A DNA stretch of 64,000 nt, from the NCBI RefSeq assembly GCF_900106675.1, contig NZ_FNOB01000005.1:1-64000 (forward strand). Reading direction: 5' to 3'. Positions 16,445 to 25,716 of this stretch are shown here, one piece after another. The notes beneath the pieces are model-generated. The model did not search any database. It had not been told where the DNA came from and was given only the letters and a program-made list of their open reading frames with translations. The stretch is from Allgaiera indica (GTDB lineage: Bacteria; Pseudomonadota; Alphaproteobacteria; Rhodobacterales; Rhodobacteraceae). Numbering within the stretch: position 1 is the first letter of the stretch; each line of letters opens with the position of its first letter. Position numbers and translations under genes: made by a program.

Positions 16445-16666
16445 TCAGAACCGCCCGAAGCGGCGCATCAGGCGCAGGGCCTGTCGGGCACGGCGGCTGG
16501 TTTCGCGGCCATCGGCCCCCTGCCCGGGACCAGAGGTCCCCCCGTCTGGACGGCCGCTGGCGCCGCGACGGCGCGACGCCAGGTCGATCCCCTTGTTGAC
16601 ACCGGTATTGATCAGCCGCCGCATCACCATGCGCACGATCATGTTGACTAGCTGGTTGGGGTTCAT
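16445..16666 (-). CDS. Small basic protein of unknown function downstream of scpB
   Basis: The protein has 73 residues. It starts MNPNQLVNMIVRMVMRRLINTG, which looks like an amphipathic or membrane-surface helix. A Gly/Arg-rich middle follows, and it ends RRARQALRLMRRFGRF. It is strongly basic (many Arg). A GGGAGCAGGG stretch upstream could serve as ribosome binding site. It is 79 bp downstream of scpB on the same strand and may belong to that transcript. I do not recognise a named family. Confidence 0.6.
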   Translation of the reverse strand: MNPNQLVNMIVRMVMRRLINTGVNKGIDLASRRRGASGRPDGGTSGPGQGADGRETSRRARQALRLMRRFGRF

Positions 16667-16745
16667 CGCCCTGCTCCCGTCTGTGCCTGCCCGTCCCGCC
16701 TGTGGCGCAAGATAGCCGCCCAGAGTGGCGAAACCATGGCGCCGG

Positions 16746-17423
16746 TCAATCCTCGAACAGCTCGCTCTGGCCAAGGCCCTGTTCGTCTTCCTCGGGCTCG
16801 GCCTCGGGCTTGCCGCCCATACCTTCGGGCAGCGCGCGGTTGTCCAGCAGCCCGGCGGCGCGCAACTCTTTCAGCCCCGGCAGGTCGCGCGCGCTTTCCA
16901 GCCCGAAGTGATCAAGGAAGTTCTCGGTCACCACGAAGGTCACCGGCCGCCCCGGCGTCATCCGGCGGCGGCCGAAGCGGATCCATTCCAGCTCGATCAG
17001 CTGGTCCACCGTGCCGCGGCTGACGGCGACGCCGCGGATCTCCTCGATCTCGGCGCGGGTGCAGGGCTGGTGATAGGCGATGATCGCCAGCGTCTCGATC
17101 GCCGCGCGGGAAAGCTTGCGCGTCTCGACGGTTTCCTTGTGCATCAGATGGCCCAGATCCGGCGCGGTGCGGAAGGCCCAGGCATCGCCCACCTTCACCA
17201 GCCGCACGCCGCGGCCCTCATAGCGGCGGCGCAACAGCACCAGCGCCTCGGCCGGGTCGGCGCCGTGCGGCAGCCGCGCCTCCAGTTCGCGCAGCGTCAC
17301 CGGCTCGGCCGAGGCGAACAGGATCGCCTCGATCATCCGCTCCTGCTCGGCCAGCGGCGGGGCGGCGAACAGGCTTTGCTCTGCCTCCTGGGGCGCCTCG
17401 GTCGGGGTCGCGTCGTTCGTCAC
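16746..17423 (-). CDS. scpB: Segregation and condensation protein B
   Basis: ScpB joins ScpA and SMC in the bacterial condensin that compacts and segregates chromosomes. The 225-residue protein has two winged-helix domains, with IEAILFASAEPVTLRELEARLP early and the family signature ALETLAIIAYHQP-like segment (AAIETLAIIAYHQPCTRAEIEEIRGV), then GRPVTFVVTENFLDHFGLES. The start is GTG at 17423, which overlaps the scpA stop TGA in GTGA and has GGAAGAAG upstream. An in-frame longer reading to 17561 lies inside scpA and is rejected. The C-terminus is acidic. Confidence 0.92.
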   Translation of the reverse strand: MTNDATPTEAPQEAEQSLFAAPPLAEQERMIEAILFASAEPVTLRELEARLPHGADPAEALVLLRRRYEGRGVRLVKVGDAWAFRTAPDLGHLMHKETVETRKLSRAAIETLAIIAYHQPCTRAEIEEIRGVAVSRGTVDQLIELEWIRFGRRRMTPGRPVTFVVTENFLDHFGLESARDLPGLKELRAAGLLDNRALPEGMGGKPEAEPEEDEQGLGQSELFED

Positions 17424-18214
17424 TCGGGCTTCTTCCGTATCTGGATGGGGGCGAAGGTCTCGCCCTGTCTTACCTCGATCTGGCCCCGCTTGGCGAGTTC
17501 GAGGATCGCGGCGAAATGCGCTGCCGTGGCCGACCGGCGCCGGGTGGGGTCGACCTCCCATCCCTCGGGCAGGTAGCTGACCAGATCGGTCCAGTCACCG
17601 GCATAGCCGATCAGCCCGCGCATCCGGTCAAGCGCCTGCTCCATGGTAAAGACATGGTCGCGGTCCATCACGAAGGGGCGGAAATCGTCTCGGGTGCGGA
17701 TCCGCGCATAGCCCTGCATCAAATCCAGCAACGTGGCGGTATAGCGCACCACGCGGATGCGCTGAACGTCCTCGGTCAGGCCGCGGGCGAAGAAATCGCG
17801 GCCCTTCTGGTCGCGCGCCATCAACTGCGCCGCGGCCTCGCGCATGGCTTGCAGACGCTCCAGCTGGAATGCCAGATGGGCGGCCAGATCCTCGGCCGAG
17901 GGGCCGTCGTCCTGCGGATCGGGGGGCAGCAGCAGGCGCGATTTCAGATAGGCAAGCCAGGCCGCCATCACCAGATAATCCGCTGCAAGTTCGATCCGCA
18001 ACACCTTGGCCTTGTTTACGAAAACAAGGTATTGCTCGGCCAGCTGCAGGACCGAGACCTTGCGCAGATCCACCTTTTGCGTGCGCGACAGCGTCAGCAA
18101 CAGGTCCAAGGGCCCCTCGAAGCCGTCGACATCGACGATCAGCGCCTCGGCGGCCAGCCGGGCGGCAACGCTGTCGTCATTGGTCTCGCTGTCGCTCCAA
18201 TCGCTGTCAGACAT
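17420..18214 (-). CDS. scpA: Segregation and condensation protein A
   Basis: This 264-residue ScpA kleisin bridges the SMC heads. The hallmark VDGFEGPLDLLLTLSRTQKVDL lies near residues 28-49, followed by ADYLVMAAWLAYLKSRLLLP. The C-terminal winged helix AAHFAAILELAKRGQIEVRQGETFAPI docks on the SMC head. It overlaps nagZ by 8 bases and scpB by 4, so nagZ-scpA-scpB are one operon. Confidence 0.95.
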   Translation of the reverse strand: MSDSDWSDSETNDDSVAARLAAEALIVDVDGFEGPLDLLLTLSRTQKVDLRKVSVLQLAEQYLVFVNKAKVLRIELAADYLVMAAWLAYLKSRLLLPPDPQDDGPSAEDLAAHLAFQLERLQAMREAAAQLMARDQKGRDFFARGLTEDVQRIRVVRYTATLLDLMQGYARIRTRDDFRPFVMDRDHVFTMEQALDRMRGLIGYAGDWTDLVSYLPEGWEVDPTRRRSATAAHFAAILELAKRGQIEVRQGETFAPIQIRKKPE

Positions 18215-19220
18215 GCTCCGGCCCGCTCAGAAGGGCCTCAAGTTCGGCCTCCAGCGCGCCGATGTCAATCGGGTCGGGCAGATGGCGGCGGGCCAGCGCG
18301 GCTGCGGCCCGGGTTGCGGGGGCATCGGTCAGGGGGCCGACGGCGGCGGCCACGGCCTCCATCTCGGCCAGGTTGCCGTTGCAATGCAGGGCGATATCGC
18401 AGCCCGCCGCGACAGCACCCGCCGCGCGGCGCTCGATCGGGCCCGAAAGCGCCTCCATCGACAGATCGTCGCTCAGCAGAAGGCCCCGAAAGCCGATCTC
18501 CTGCCGGATGGCGGCGACCACCGCGGGCGACTGGGTGGCGGGCGAGACCGGATCGTAGGCGGCAAAGATCACATGGGCGCTCATCGCCATGGGCAGATCG
18601 CGAAGCGCGCGGAACGGCGCGAAATCGCTCTCGCGCAGGGTTTCGGCATCGGCGCCGACCACCGGCAGGTTCTGGTGGGTGTCGGCATTGCCGCGGCCGT
18701 GGCCGGGCAGATGTTTCATCACCGGCAGCACGCCGCCATCAAGGCAGCCCTCGGCCACCGCGCGGGCGATGGCCACGACCTGCGCCACCTGTGACCCGTA
18801 GCAGCGGTATTCCAGGAAAGGGTGGGTGTCCGGCCCGGCCAGATCGGCCACGGGGGCGCAATTGGTGTCGATGCCCACCGCGCGCATCTCATGCGCCATC
18901 AGGCGGTGACGCAGATACATCGAGCGCGCGGCGCGTTCGGGGCCGGCGCGGGCGATCTGGTCGCGCGGATCCATCCAGCGGCGCCAATGGGGCGGGCGCA
19001 GGCGCTGGACCCGGCCGCCTTCCTGGTCGATCATCACCGGCGCGTCGCGGCCCAGGCTGTCGCGCAGATCCGCCGTCAGGCGGCGCAGCTGCGCGGGATC
19101 CTCGATATTGCGGGCGAAAAGGATGAAGCCCCAGGGATCGGCGTCGCGAAAAAAGCCGCGTTCGCGCGCCGAAAGCACCGGCCCCGCGCAGCCCAGCACA
19201 TAGGCGCCGGTTGCGGCCAT
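18207..19220 (-). CDS. nagZ: Beta-N-acetylhexosaminidase NagZ
   Basis: A glycoside hydrolase family 3 enzyme of 337 residues that removes N-acetylglucosamine from anhydromuropeptides during cytoplasmic peptidoglycan recycling. Visible motifs are MIDQEGGRVQRLRPP near 60-75 and the NagZ signature KHLPGHGRGNADTHQNLP near 166-183, which carries the catalytic His and Asp. A later LLLSDDLSMEAL supplies the nucleophile Asp. There is no signal peptide, as expected for a cytosolic enzyme. Its ATG overlaps the stop of the SPOR gene by one base. Confidence 0.93.
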   Translation of the reverse strand: MAATGAYVLGCAGPVLSARERGFFRDADPWGFILFARNIEDPAQLRRLTADLRDSLGRDAPVMIDQEGGRVQRLRPPHWRRWMDPRDQIARAGPERAARSMYLRHRLMAHEMRAVGIDTNCAPVADLAGPDTHPFLEYRCYGSQVAQVVAIARAVAEGCLDGGVLPVMKHLPGHGRGNADTHQNLPVVGADAETLRESDFAPFRALRDLPMAMSAHVIFAAYDPVSPATQSPAVVAAIRQEIGFRGLLLSDDLSMEALSGPIERRAAGAVAAGCDIALHCNGNLAEMEAVAAAVGPLTDAPATRAAAALARRHLPDPIDIGALEAELEALLSGPEHV

Positions 19221-20158
19221 CAGCGGATCGTCACCGGGATGCAGCCGGCATTCTGGGCCTGCAGCGCGGCGCAGAAGGCGCGGGCTTCGGATTCGGCGGC
19301 AAAACCGGCGGCGCGCAGCCGGTAGAACACCCGCCCGCCGCTTTCGGCCTGCTGGATCACCTGGCCGTGCTTGTCCATCAGCTGCCCGAACTGCGTCACG
19401 ATCCCATTCCAGGCGCTCTGCGCGGCGGCGACGCTGGGATAGGCGCCAAGCTGCACCAGCCGCGTCCCGGGCCGCAGGCTGGCGGGGTCGATCGACACGG
19501 TCTTCAGCACCTTCGGCGGCTGGTCGATCGGCGCGGTCTGGCCCGAGGGCCGCAGCATCGGCCGGATCGAGTTGCGCACCGCCTCGGCCGTGCCGCCGGT
19601 GACCGGCTGGGGGCCCTCTCCGGTCAGCGCCTCGGTCGCGGCGCGGGCGGCGGCCAGGGCGACCTCGACCGGATCGCGGGGTTCGGCCGGCGCCGCGGCG
19701 GCGGGTGCGGCGTCGGCGCCCTGGGCCTGGCCTTCGGCCGCCGGCGGCGCGACCGCCGGGGCCGCCGCACCGCTTGCCCCGGTCGCATCGGGGTGGCCGG
19801 TTATGGCATCGGGGGCCATGTCGTCCGGGGACAGGGACACGGGGCTGGGCGCCAGTACCACGCGATCGGGTGGCGGCGGCAGCGGTTCGTCCGCGGCCAC
19901 CGCATTCACCGCCAGGCCCACATTGCGCGCGATCTGCCCGCCCGGATCCTCGGGCGCCACCCGCATCGGGCCTTTCAGCGCCTTGATCACCGGCACCCCG
20001 GCGGCATCGCGGCGCACCAGGTTGTAACCCCAGACCCCGACGCCGATGATCAGCGCCAGCGAGGTCACCGCGCCGGCGATATTGATATAGCCTTGCAGGC
20101 CTCCGGGTTGCGGCCCGGAATGCGCCTGTCCTTGCCGATCGAATTCGATCTCCGCCAT
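19220..20158 (-). CDS. SPOR-domain cell-envelope protein
   Basis: A 312-residue bitopic membrane protein. A short cytoplasmic part is followed by one membrane helix (about 27-46, INIAGAVTSLALIIGVGVWGY), a Pro/Ala-rich periplasmic linker and a C-terminal SPOR domain (about 235-312; LVQLGAYPSVAAAQSAWNGI). SPOR domains bind denuded septal peptidoglycan, so it likely acts at the division site. It sits between argS and nagZ, an arrangement shared by Rhodobacterales that links it to wall turnover. Confidence 0.85.
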   Translation of the reverse strand: MAEIEFDRQGQAHSGPQPGGLQGYINIAGAVTSLALIIGVGVWGYNLVRRDAAGVPVIKALKGPMRVAPEDPGGQIARNVGLAVNAVAADEPLPPPPDRVVLAPSPVSLSPDDMAPDAITGHPDATGASGAAAPAVAPPAAEGQAQGADAAPAAAAPAEPRDPVEVALAAARAATEALTGEGPQPVTGGTAEAVRNSIRPMLRPSGQTAPIDQPPKVLKTVSIDPASLRPGTRLVQLGAYPSVAAAQSAWNGIVTQFGQLMDKHGQVIQQAESGGRVFYRLRAAGFAAESEARAFCAALQAQNAGCIPVTIR

Positions 20159-20231
20159 GTTCTGCTCTGCCTCATGGTCCCGCGCTCACGGGGCCGTCTT
20201 GCCTGCGTCGCACCGGCGGAGCGCCTGTTTT

Positions 20232-21977
20232 TCAGCGCATTTCCTCGACCGGTGTGACACCAAGGATAGCAAGACCGGCGGAAATGACAACCGCGACCGC
20301 CCGGGCAAGGGCGATTTTCGCCTGCGTCGCCTCGATATCGCCCTCTTGCACGAAGCGCAGGGCGGTATCGTCGTTGCCCTTGGTCCAGTGGCCGTGCAGA
20401 TCCGAAGCCAGATCATAAAGGTAAAAGGCCACGCGGTGGGGTTCATGCCCGCGCGCGGCGATCTCGACAAGGCGCGGCCATTCGGCGATCTTGCGCGCCA
20501 GCTCCAGCTCGGCCGGGTGGGCCAGCGTATCGATCCCCGCCCCCGCCAGCGCCGCGTCGGAAGTATCGACCCCCATCTCGGCCGCGCGGCGCAGCACCGA
20601 ACAGATCCGGGCATGGGCATATTGGACGTAGAAGACCGGATTGTCCTTGGATTGTTCCAGAACGCGCGCGAAATCGAAATCCAAAGGCGCGTCGTTCTTG
20701 CGGGTCAGCATGACGAAGCGGGTGACATCGGCACCGGCCTGTTCGACCACGTCGCGCAGGGTCACGAAGGTGCCCGCGCGCTTCGACATCTTGAAGGGCT
20801 CGCCGTTCTTGAAAAGCTTCACCAGCTGGATCAGCTTGATGTCCAGCGGCACGCGGCCCTCGGACAGCGCCGACACCGCCGCCTTCATGCGCTTGACATA
20901 CCCGCCGTGATCGGCGCCGAAGATGTCGATCAGCTGATCGAAGCCGCGTTCCACCTTGTCGTAGTGATAGGCGATGTCGGGGGCGAAATAGGTCCAGGCG
21001 CCATCGGATTTCTTGATCGGTCGGTCGACATCGTCACCATGCGCGGTGGATCGGAACAGGGTTTGTTCGCGCGGCTCCCAATCCTCGGGGGTCTTGCCCT
21101 TGGGGGGTTCCAGCGTGCCGCGGTAAATCAGCCCCTTTTCCTCGAGGCTGGCGATGGCCTTCTCGATCAGCCCGGTGCCGTACAGGGATTTCTCCGAGAA
21201 ATAGACATCCATCCTGACGCCCAGCATCGCCAGATCGTCACGGATAATGGCCATCATCGCCTCGGTGGCGAAATCGCGCACCTCCTCCAGCCATTCGGCC
21301 TCGGGGCGGTCCAGAAGGCCACGCCCGTATTTCGCCTTCAGCGCCTCGCCCACCGGGATCAGGTAGTCGCCGGGATAAAGGCCCTCGGCGATCTCGGGGC
21401 TCAGCCCGCAGGCCTCGCGGTAGCGCTCATAGGCCGACCGCGCCAGCACGTCGACCTGGGCACCGCCATCATTGATGTAATATTCGCGCGTGACGTCATA
21501 GCCCGCGACTTCCAGCAGGCTTGCCAGCGCATCGCCGAAAACCGCACCGCGGGTGTGGCCCACATGCATCGGCCCCGTGGGATTGGCCGAGACGAATTCG
21601 ACATTCACCTTCGCCCCCTGCCCCAAGGTCGAGCGCCCGTATTCGGCCCCCAGCCCCAGCACGGCGCGGATCAGCTGATGCCAGGCGCCCGCCGCCAGCC
21701 GCAGGTTGAGGAAACCCGGGCCCGCAACCTCGGCGCTGGCAATCCTGGGGTCCTGGGTCAGCTTCGCGGCCAGCGCCTCGGCGATCTCGCGCGGCTTCAT
21801 GCCGGCGGGTTTGGCCAGCACCATCGCGGCATTGGTGGCCATGTCGCCATGGGCCGCGTCGCGTGGTGGCTCGACCGTGACATTGGCGGTGTCGAGACCG
21901 GCGGGCAGCGCGCCCTCGGCTGCCATCGCATCAAGCGCTGCGATCACCTGGGCGCGGATCTGGGAAAAGAGGTTCAT
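20232..21977 (-). CDS. argS: Arginine--tRNA ligase
   Basis: The 581-residue class I synthetase charges tRNA-Arg. The HIGH motif is HVGH at residues 138-141 in [12 protein letters not shown], and the KMSKS-like FKMSKRAG lies near 385-395. A DALR anticodon-binding domain occupies the C-terminus ([15 protein letters not shown]). Length is normal. It is the first gene of the run argS-SPOR-nagZ-scpA-scpB, 73 bp ahead of the SPOR gene. The N-terminal add-1 domain starts at [11 protein letters not shown]. Confidence 0.97.
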   Translation of the reverse strand: MNLFSQIRAQVIAALDAMAAEGALPAGLDTANVTVEPPRDAAHGDMATNAAMVLAKPAGMKPREIAEALAAKLTQDPRIASAEVAGPGFLNLRLAAGAWHQLIRAVLGLGAEYGRSTLGQGAKVNVEFVSANPTGPMHVGHTRGAVFGDALASLLEVAGYDVTREYYINDGGAQVDVLARSAYERYREACGLSPEIAEGLYPGDYLIPVGEALKAKYGRGLLDRPEAEWLEEVRDFATEAMMAIIRDDLAMLGVRMDVYFSEKSLYGTGLIEKAIASLEEKGLIYRGTLEPPKGKTPEDWEPREQTLFRSTAHGDDVDRPIKKSDGAWTYFAPDIAYHYDKVERGFDQLIDIFGADHGGYVKRMKAAVSALSEGRVPLDIKLIQLVKLFKNGEPFKMSKRAGTFVTLRDVVEQAGADVTRFVMLTRKNDAPLDFDFARVLEQSKDNPVFYVQYAHARICSVLRRAAEMGVDTSDAALAGAGIDTLAHPAELELARKIAEWPRLVEIAARGHEPHRVAFYLYDLASDLHGHWTKGNDDTALRFVQEGDIEATQAKIALARAVAVVISAGLAILGVTPVEEMR

Positions 21978-22035
21978 CGGTTCATCCTTGCGTTGGGCCG
22001 GGGTTTACCACGCGCAAGGGCCGCGTCAATGCGGC

Positions 22036-22073
22036 GCGCCTCCGGCGGGCGTATTTGTAGAACAATGAAAGGC
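22036..22073. repeat. Rhodobacterales-type 3' intergenic repeat, copy 2a
   Basis: GCGGGCGTATTTGTAGAACA followed by ATGAAAGG. It forms an inverted pair with the copy at 22150-22180 in the 219-bp gap between argS and the antiporter gene. Confidence 0.55.
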
Positions 22074-22149
22074 TTCCCGCGGTAGCCGACCAAGTGGCCA
22101 CCCACGCCCGAGGGCCGCCGCATCCGCACGTCACCCGGCGCCCATACTT

Positions 22150-22180
22150 GCTTTCATCGTTCCCCAAATACGCCTGCGGC
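22150..22180. repeat. Rhodobacterales-type 3' intergenic repeat, copy 2b
   Basis: GCTTTCATCGTTCCCCAAAT followed by ACGCC, the inverted partner of copy 2a. It lies 17 bp after the stop of the antiporter gene, which reads leftward from 24041. Confidence 0.55.
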
Positions 22181-22196
22181 CCCTGCCAGACGCGAG

Positions 22197-24041
22197 TCAG
22201 CCCGGCAGCCGCGCGCCTTCCTCGGCGGGGGGCGCGGCCGGTCCCTCGGGCGGCAGCATCGCGATCAGCCGAGTGCCGGGGGCAGATTTCACCTCGGCGT
22301 CGGCAGGCACGAAACGCAGCCGCCCGCCCGGCCCGATCCAGCCCAGAAGCATCGCGTCAGGGCGTTTATCGCGCCAGTCGGAATAGCCGAACTCCTCGGT
22401 CAGCCGGGTCACGCCGATCGTCCAGCCGTCGATCATGCGCTGCTCCAGCACCTCGGCCGTCTCCGAGCCCCCAAAGCTGCGCCCCCCCAGGGTCGAGGGC
22501 AGCGCGTGGCGGGCCTTGTCCTCCTGCTCGCGCGCGGTCTGATAGACGTTGTCGCGGCCGAATTCCGGGCCCAGATCGGTGGCGACCAGGGTGTTGTAGG
22601 CATCGTTGTCGGTGGCGGCGACGGCGGTGCCGAAGGCCACCAGTTCGACCGAATGTTCCGCCGCCTCGGACAGGATATCGCCCATGAAGACCGGCAGCCC
22701 GGCGCTGCGGGCGCGGCGCAGGCGGCGGTGGTTGGGGTCGGCCACCAGCACCGGAAGCTCCAGCGACGCCAGTGCCTCGGCCATGGCCACACCCCAGCGC
22801 GATGCCCCGATCACCAGCACGCCGGGCATCCCGCCGCCCAGCCCAAGCGCCCGCGCCAGCGGCTTCAGCGCGAAGCCGTGCAGAACCACCGTCACCGCAA
22901 CCAGCACGAAGGCCAGCGGCCCCAGCAGCGTACCGTCATCGATCCCCAGCGCGTCAAGCCGGGCCCCGAACAGGGCCGCGACCGCGACCAGCACGATGCC
23001 GCGCGGCGCGGTCAGCGCGATCAGCAGGCGTTCGCGCCAGGGCACCGCACTGCCCGCCAGGGCAAGCGTGGCGGTCAGCGGCCGCACCACCAGGATGACC
23101 ACCGCGACGAAGGCCCAGGCGTGCCAGTCCAGCGCGGCCAGCCGCCCCAGATCCAGCGAGGCGGCCATCAGGATGAACACCCCCGACACCAGCAGCACGG
23201 TCGCGTGTTCCTTGAAACGACGCAGCTCGTCATACGAGGGAAGGCCTGCGTTCGCGATCCAGACCCCCATCACCGTGACCGCCAGCAGGCCACTTTCGTG
23301 CAGCACCGCATCCGAGACCGCGAACACCACCAGCAGCACGGCGAACAGCACCGGCACCTTCATGTATTCCGGCACCCGGCCGGCCTGAAAGCCGCGCGAC
23401 AGCGCCCAGCCCGCCGCCGCGCCCAGCAGGGCCGCCACAGCGATCCCCATGGCGAAATCCCCCACCGCCGCCAGCGGCGATGTCGCGGTGGCGGCGACAA
23501 GCACCACCTCGAAGGCCAGGACGGCGGCCAATGCGCCCAGCGGATCACCGACGATCGCTTCCCATTGCAAAAGCGCGGCGGGGCGGCGCGGCAGCCGTGC
23601 CTGGCGCAGCAGCGGCGCGATCACCGTGGGGCCGGTCACGATCATGAGGCCGCCGAAGACCAGGGCGCCGGCCCAACCCAGGCCGGCCACATAATGCAGC
23701 GCCAGCGCCGAGAACAGCCAGCCCAGCGGCCCGCCCAGATAGATCAGCCGCCGCACGCCCGCGCGCGCGTCGCCCAGCTTGGCGAAATCCAGGCTGAGGC
23801 CGCCCTCGAACAGGATCACCGCGACGGCCAGCTGGATCATCGGCCCCATCAGGTCGCCAAAGACATGAGCGGGATCGAACAGCCCCGCGACCGGCCCCAC
23901 CAGCACCCCGGCGACCAGCATCAGCACAATCGCCGGCATGTGCAGCCGCCAGGCCAACCACTGTGCGCCAACGCCCAAAGCCCCGACCAGCGCGAAGGCC
24001 CCCGCCGGCCCCAGCGCCCCGGCTTCCGCCGCGACGCTCAT
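22197..24041 (-). CDS. CPA-type monovalent cation/proton antiporter with TrkA-N domain
   Basis: The 614-residue membrane protein has about 12 hydrophobic segments over residues 10-400 (for example VILFEGGLSLDFAKLGD and the GGLMIVTGPTVIAPLLRQ membrane re-entrant region). It ends in a cytoplasmic Rossmann domain from about 405 (GVLVIGASRWGVAMAEAL) that resembles TrkA-N/RCK nucleotide sensors. It probably exchanges Na+ or K+ for H+ under nucleotide control. The start at 24041 overlaps the dgt stop by 4 bases (ATGA). An extended reading to 24167 lies within dgt and is rejected. Ion specificity is not evident. Confidence 0.85.
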   Translation of the reverse strand: MSVAAEAGALGPAGAFALVGALGVGAQWLAWRLHMPAIVLMLVAGVLVGPVAGLFDPAHVFGDLMGPMIQLAVAVILFEGGLSLDFAKLGDARAGVRRLIYLGGPLGWLFSALALHYVAGLGWAGALVFGGLMIVTGPTVIAPLLRQARLPRRPAALLQWEAIVGDPLGALAAVLAFEVVLVAATATSPLAAVGDFAMGIAVAALLGAAAGWALSRGFQAGRVPEYMKVPVLFAVLLVVFAVSDAVLHESGLLAVTVMGVWIANAGLPSYDELRRFKEHATVLLVSGVFILMAASLDLGRLAALDWHAWAFVAVVILVVRPLTATLALAGSAVPWRERLLIALTAPRGIVLVAVAALFGARLDALGIDDGTLLGPLAFVLVAVTVVLHGFALKPLARALGLGGGMPGVLVIGASRWGVAMAEALASLELPVLVADPNHRRLRRARSAGLPVFMGDILSEAAEHSVELVAFGTAVAATDNDAYNTLVATDLGPEFGRDNVYQTAREQEDKARHALPSTLGGRSFGGSETAEVLEQRMIDGWTIGVTRLTEEFGYSDWRDKRPDAMLLGWIGPGGRLRFVPADAEVKSAPGTRLIAMLPPEGPAAPPAEEGARLPG

Positions 24042-25222
24042 GCGCGTGCTCCGCACAACCGGGCATGTTCGGCCAGCGCGAAACGGTCGGTCATGCCCGA
24101 GACATAGTCCAGCACGATCCGCGCCAGCGCGGTCTCGTCGCGCGCGCTTGCCACATCCTCGCGCCATTCCGGCGGCAGCTGCGCCGGATCGGACATGAAA
24201 AGCGGAAAAAGATCCTCGATCACGGCGGTTACACGCTTGCGTTCCTTCACCACCGAAGGTGCGCGATACATCCTTTTGAAAAGAAATGCCTTTACCGCCT
24301 TGATGTCTTGATACAGCGGTTTCGAGAACCGGATCACCGGCGTCCCCATGTCGCGGATCTCGGCCACGCTTCTGGGTTGGGCGGCCTCCAGCCGCTGACG
24401 CGCCACCTGGATCACGTCCTCGACCATCACCCCGAAGACCCGGCGCAGCGCCTCATGGCGCCGCCGCATCGGTTCCAGCCCCGGATACAGCTCATCCACG
24501 GCCTCAAAAGCCGGGCGCGTCACCGGCAGGTCCATCAGGTCTTCCTCGGTAAAAAGGCCCGAGCGCAGGCCGTCATGCAGGTCGTGGTGGTTGTAGGCCA
24601 CGTCGTCGGCCACCGCGGCCACCTGCGCCTCGGCGCTGGCGTGGGTGTCAAGTTCCAGATCGAAGTCACGGTTCACCTCCTCCAGCGCGTAGGGCAGCGT
24701 GCCGCCCTCGGGCACCGAATGGGCGCCCTGCGCATGGGGGCCGGTCACCGGGCCATTGTGCTTGGCGATGCCTTCCAGTGTCTCCCAGGTCAGGTTCAAC
24801 CCGTCGAAATCGGCGTAGTGCCTTTCCAGCCGGGTGACGATGCGCAAGGCCTGGGCGTTGTGATCGAACCCGCCATAGGGCGCCATCAGCGCCGCCAGCG
24901 CATCCTCTCCGGTATGGCCGAAGGGCGGATGGCCCAGATCATGCGCCAGCGCGACGGCCTCGGCCAGGTCGGTGTTCAGCCCCAGCGTGCCGGCGATGGT
25001 GCGCGCCACCTGTGCCACCTCGATCGTATGCGTCAGGCGGGTGCGGTAATAATCGCCCTCATGTTCCACGAAGACCTGGGTCTTGTGCTTGAGCCGCCGG
25101 AAGGCCGAGGAATGGATGATCCGGTCGCGATCGCGCTGGAACGCGGTGCGGAAGGTCGAGTAGCTTTCGGGGAAATGGCGTCCGCGGCTGTCTTCGGGGC
25201 GGCACGCAAAGGGGGCGAGCAT
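24038..25222 (-). CDS. dgt: Deoxyguanosinetriphosphate triphosphohydrolase-like protein
   Basis: The 394-residue HD-domain protein releases triphosphate from dNTPs. It shows the family N-terminus SRGRHFPESYSTFRTAFQRD, then HSSAFRRLKHKTQVF and TRLTHTIEVAQVART. The HD pair lies in VALAHDLGHPPFGHTGEDAL. It is the shorter type 2 dGTPase-like family common in alphaproteobacteria. The ATG at 25222 has GGCAGGA just upstream and matches where homology begins; an in-frame ATG at 25249 also exists. It is divergent from the Fe-S carrier gene and coupled to the antiporter. Confidence 0.9.
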   Translation of the reverse strand: MLAPFACRPEDSRGRHFPESYSTFRTAFQRDRDRIIHSSAFRRLKHKTQVFVEHEGDYYRTRLTHTIEVAQVARTIAGTLGLNTDLAEAVALAHDLGHPPFGHTGEDALAALMAPYGGFDHNAQALRIVTRLERHYADFDGLNLTWETLEGIAKHNGPVTGPHAQGAHSVPEGGTLPYALEEVNRDFDLELDTHASAEAQVAAVADDVAYNHHDLHDGLRSGLFTEEDLMDLPVTRPAFEAVDELYPGLEPMRRRHEALRRVFGVMVEDVIQVARQRLEAAQPRSVAEIRDMGTPVIRFSKPLYQDIKAVKAFLFKRMYRAPSVVKERKRVTAVIEDLFPLFMSDPAQLPPEWREDVASARDETALARIVLDYVSGMTDRFALAEHARLCGARA

Positions 25223-25297
25223 ATTCCTGCCTGTTCTTGTCGGGTCCATGCCGGACCTCTATATGTGATGCGTGAACAGAATGATACGGGCCTTGAA

Positions 25298-25630
25298 ATG
25301 AGTCTGAACCTTCCCCCCCACGTTACCGACCGTGCCTTTGCCCGGCTGGCCGAGATTGCCACCGAAGTCGACGGTCCCACGGCGCTGCGTGTCGCGGTCG
25401 AGGGCGGCGGCTGTTCGGGGTTCCAGTACGATATCCGCCTGGACGAGCCGACCGAGGACGACCTGGTGCTGGAAAAGGACGGCAGCAAGGTGCTGGTCGA
25501 CAGCGTGTCGCTGCCGTTTCTGTCCAATGCGGTGATCGACTTCTCCGACGATCTGATCGGCGCGCGCTTCGTCGTCGAGAACCCCAACGCGACCTCGTCG
25601 TGCGGCTGCGGTACTTCGTTCTCGATGTAG
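25298..25630 (+). CDS. erpA: A-type iron-sulfur carrier (ErpA/IscA family)
   Basis: A 110-residue HesB/IscA-family protein that carries and delivers Fe-S clusters to apoproteins. Three ligand cysteines are present in the right pattern: Cys39 in GGGCSGFQY, Cys102 and Cys104 in SSCGCGTSFSM. Which subtype (ErpA, IscA or SufA) it is cannot be settled from sequence alone. It stands alone, away from isc/suf genes, which favours ErpA. The start at 25298 fits the family; an ATG at 25268 is in frame. It is divergent from dgt, 75 bp apart. Confidence 0.88.
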   Translation: MSLNLPPHVTDRAFARLAEIATEVDGPTALRVAVEGGGCSGFQYDIRLDEPTEDDLVLEKDGSKVLVDSVSLPFLSNAVIDFSDDLIGARFVVENPNATSSCGCGTSFSM

Positions 25631-25716
25631 GGGGCGAACCGGATGCGGGCGGTTTCGCCGAGGCGACCGCCATGCCCCCGCTCGGGCCGGGGCGGCACGT
25701 TGCGGCGGCTTCCGCG

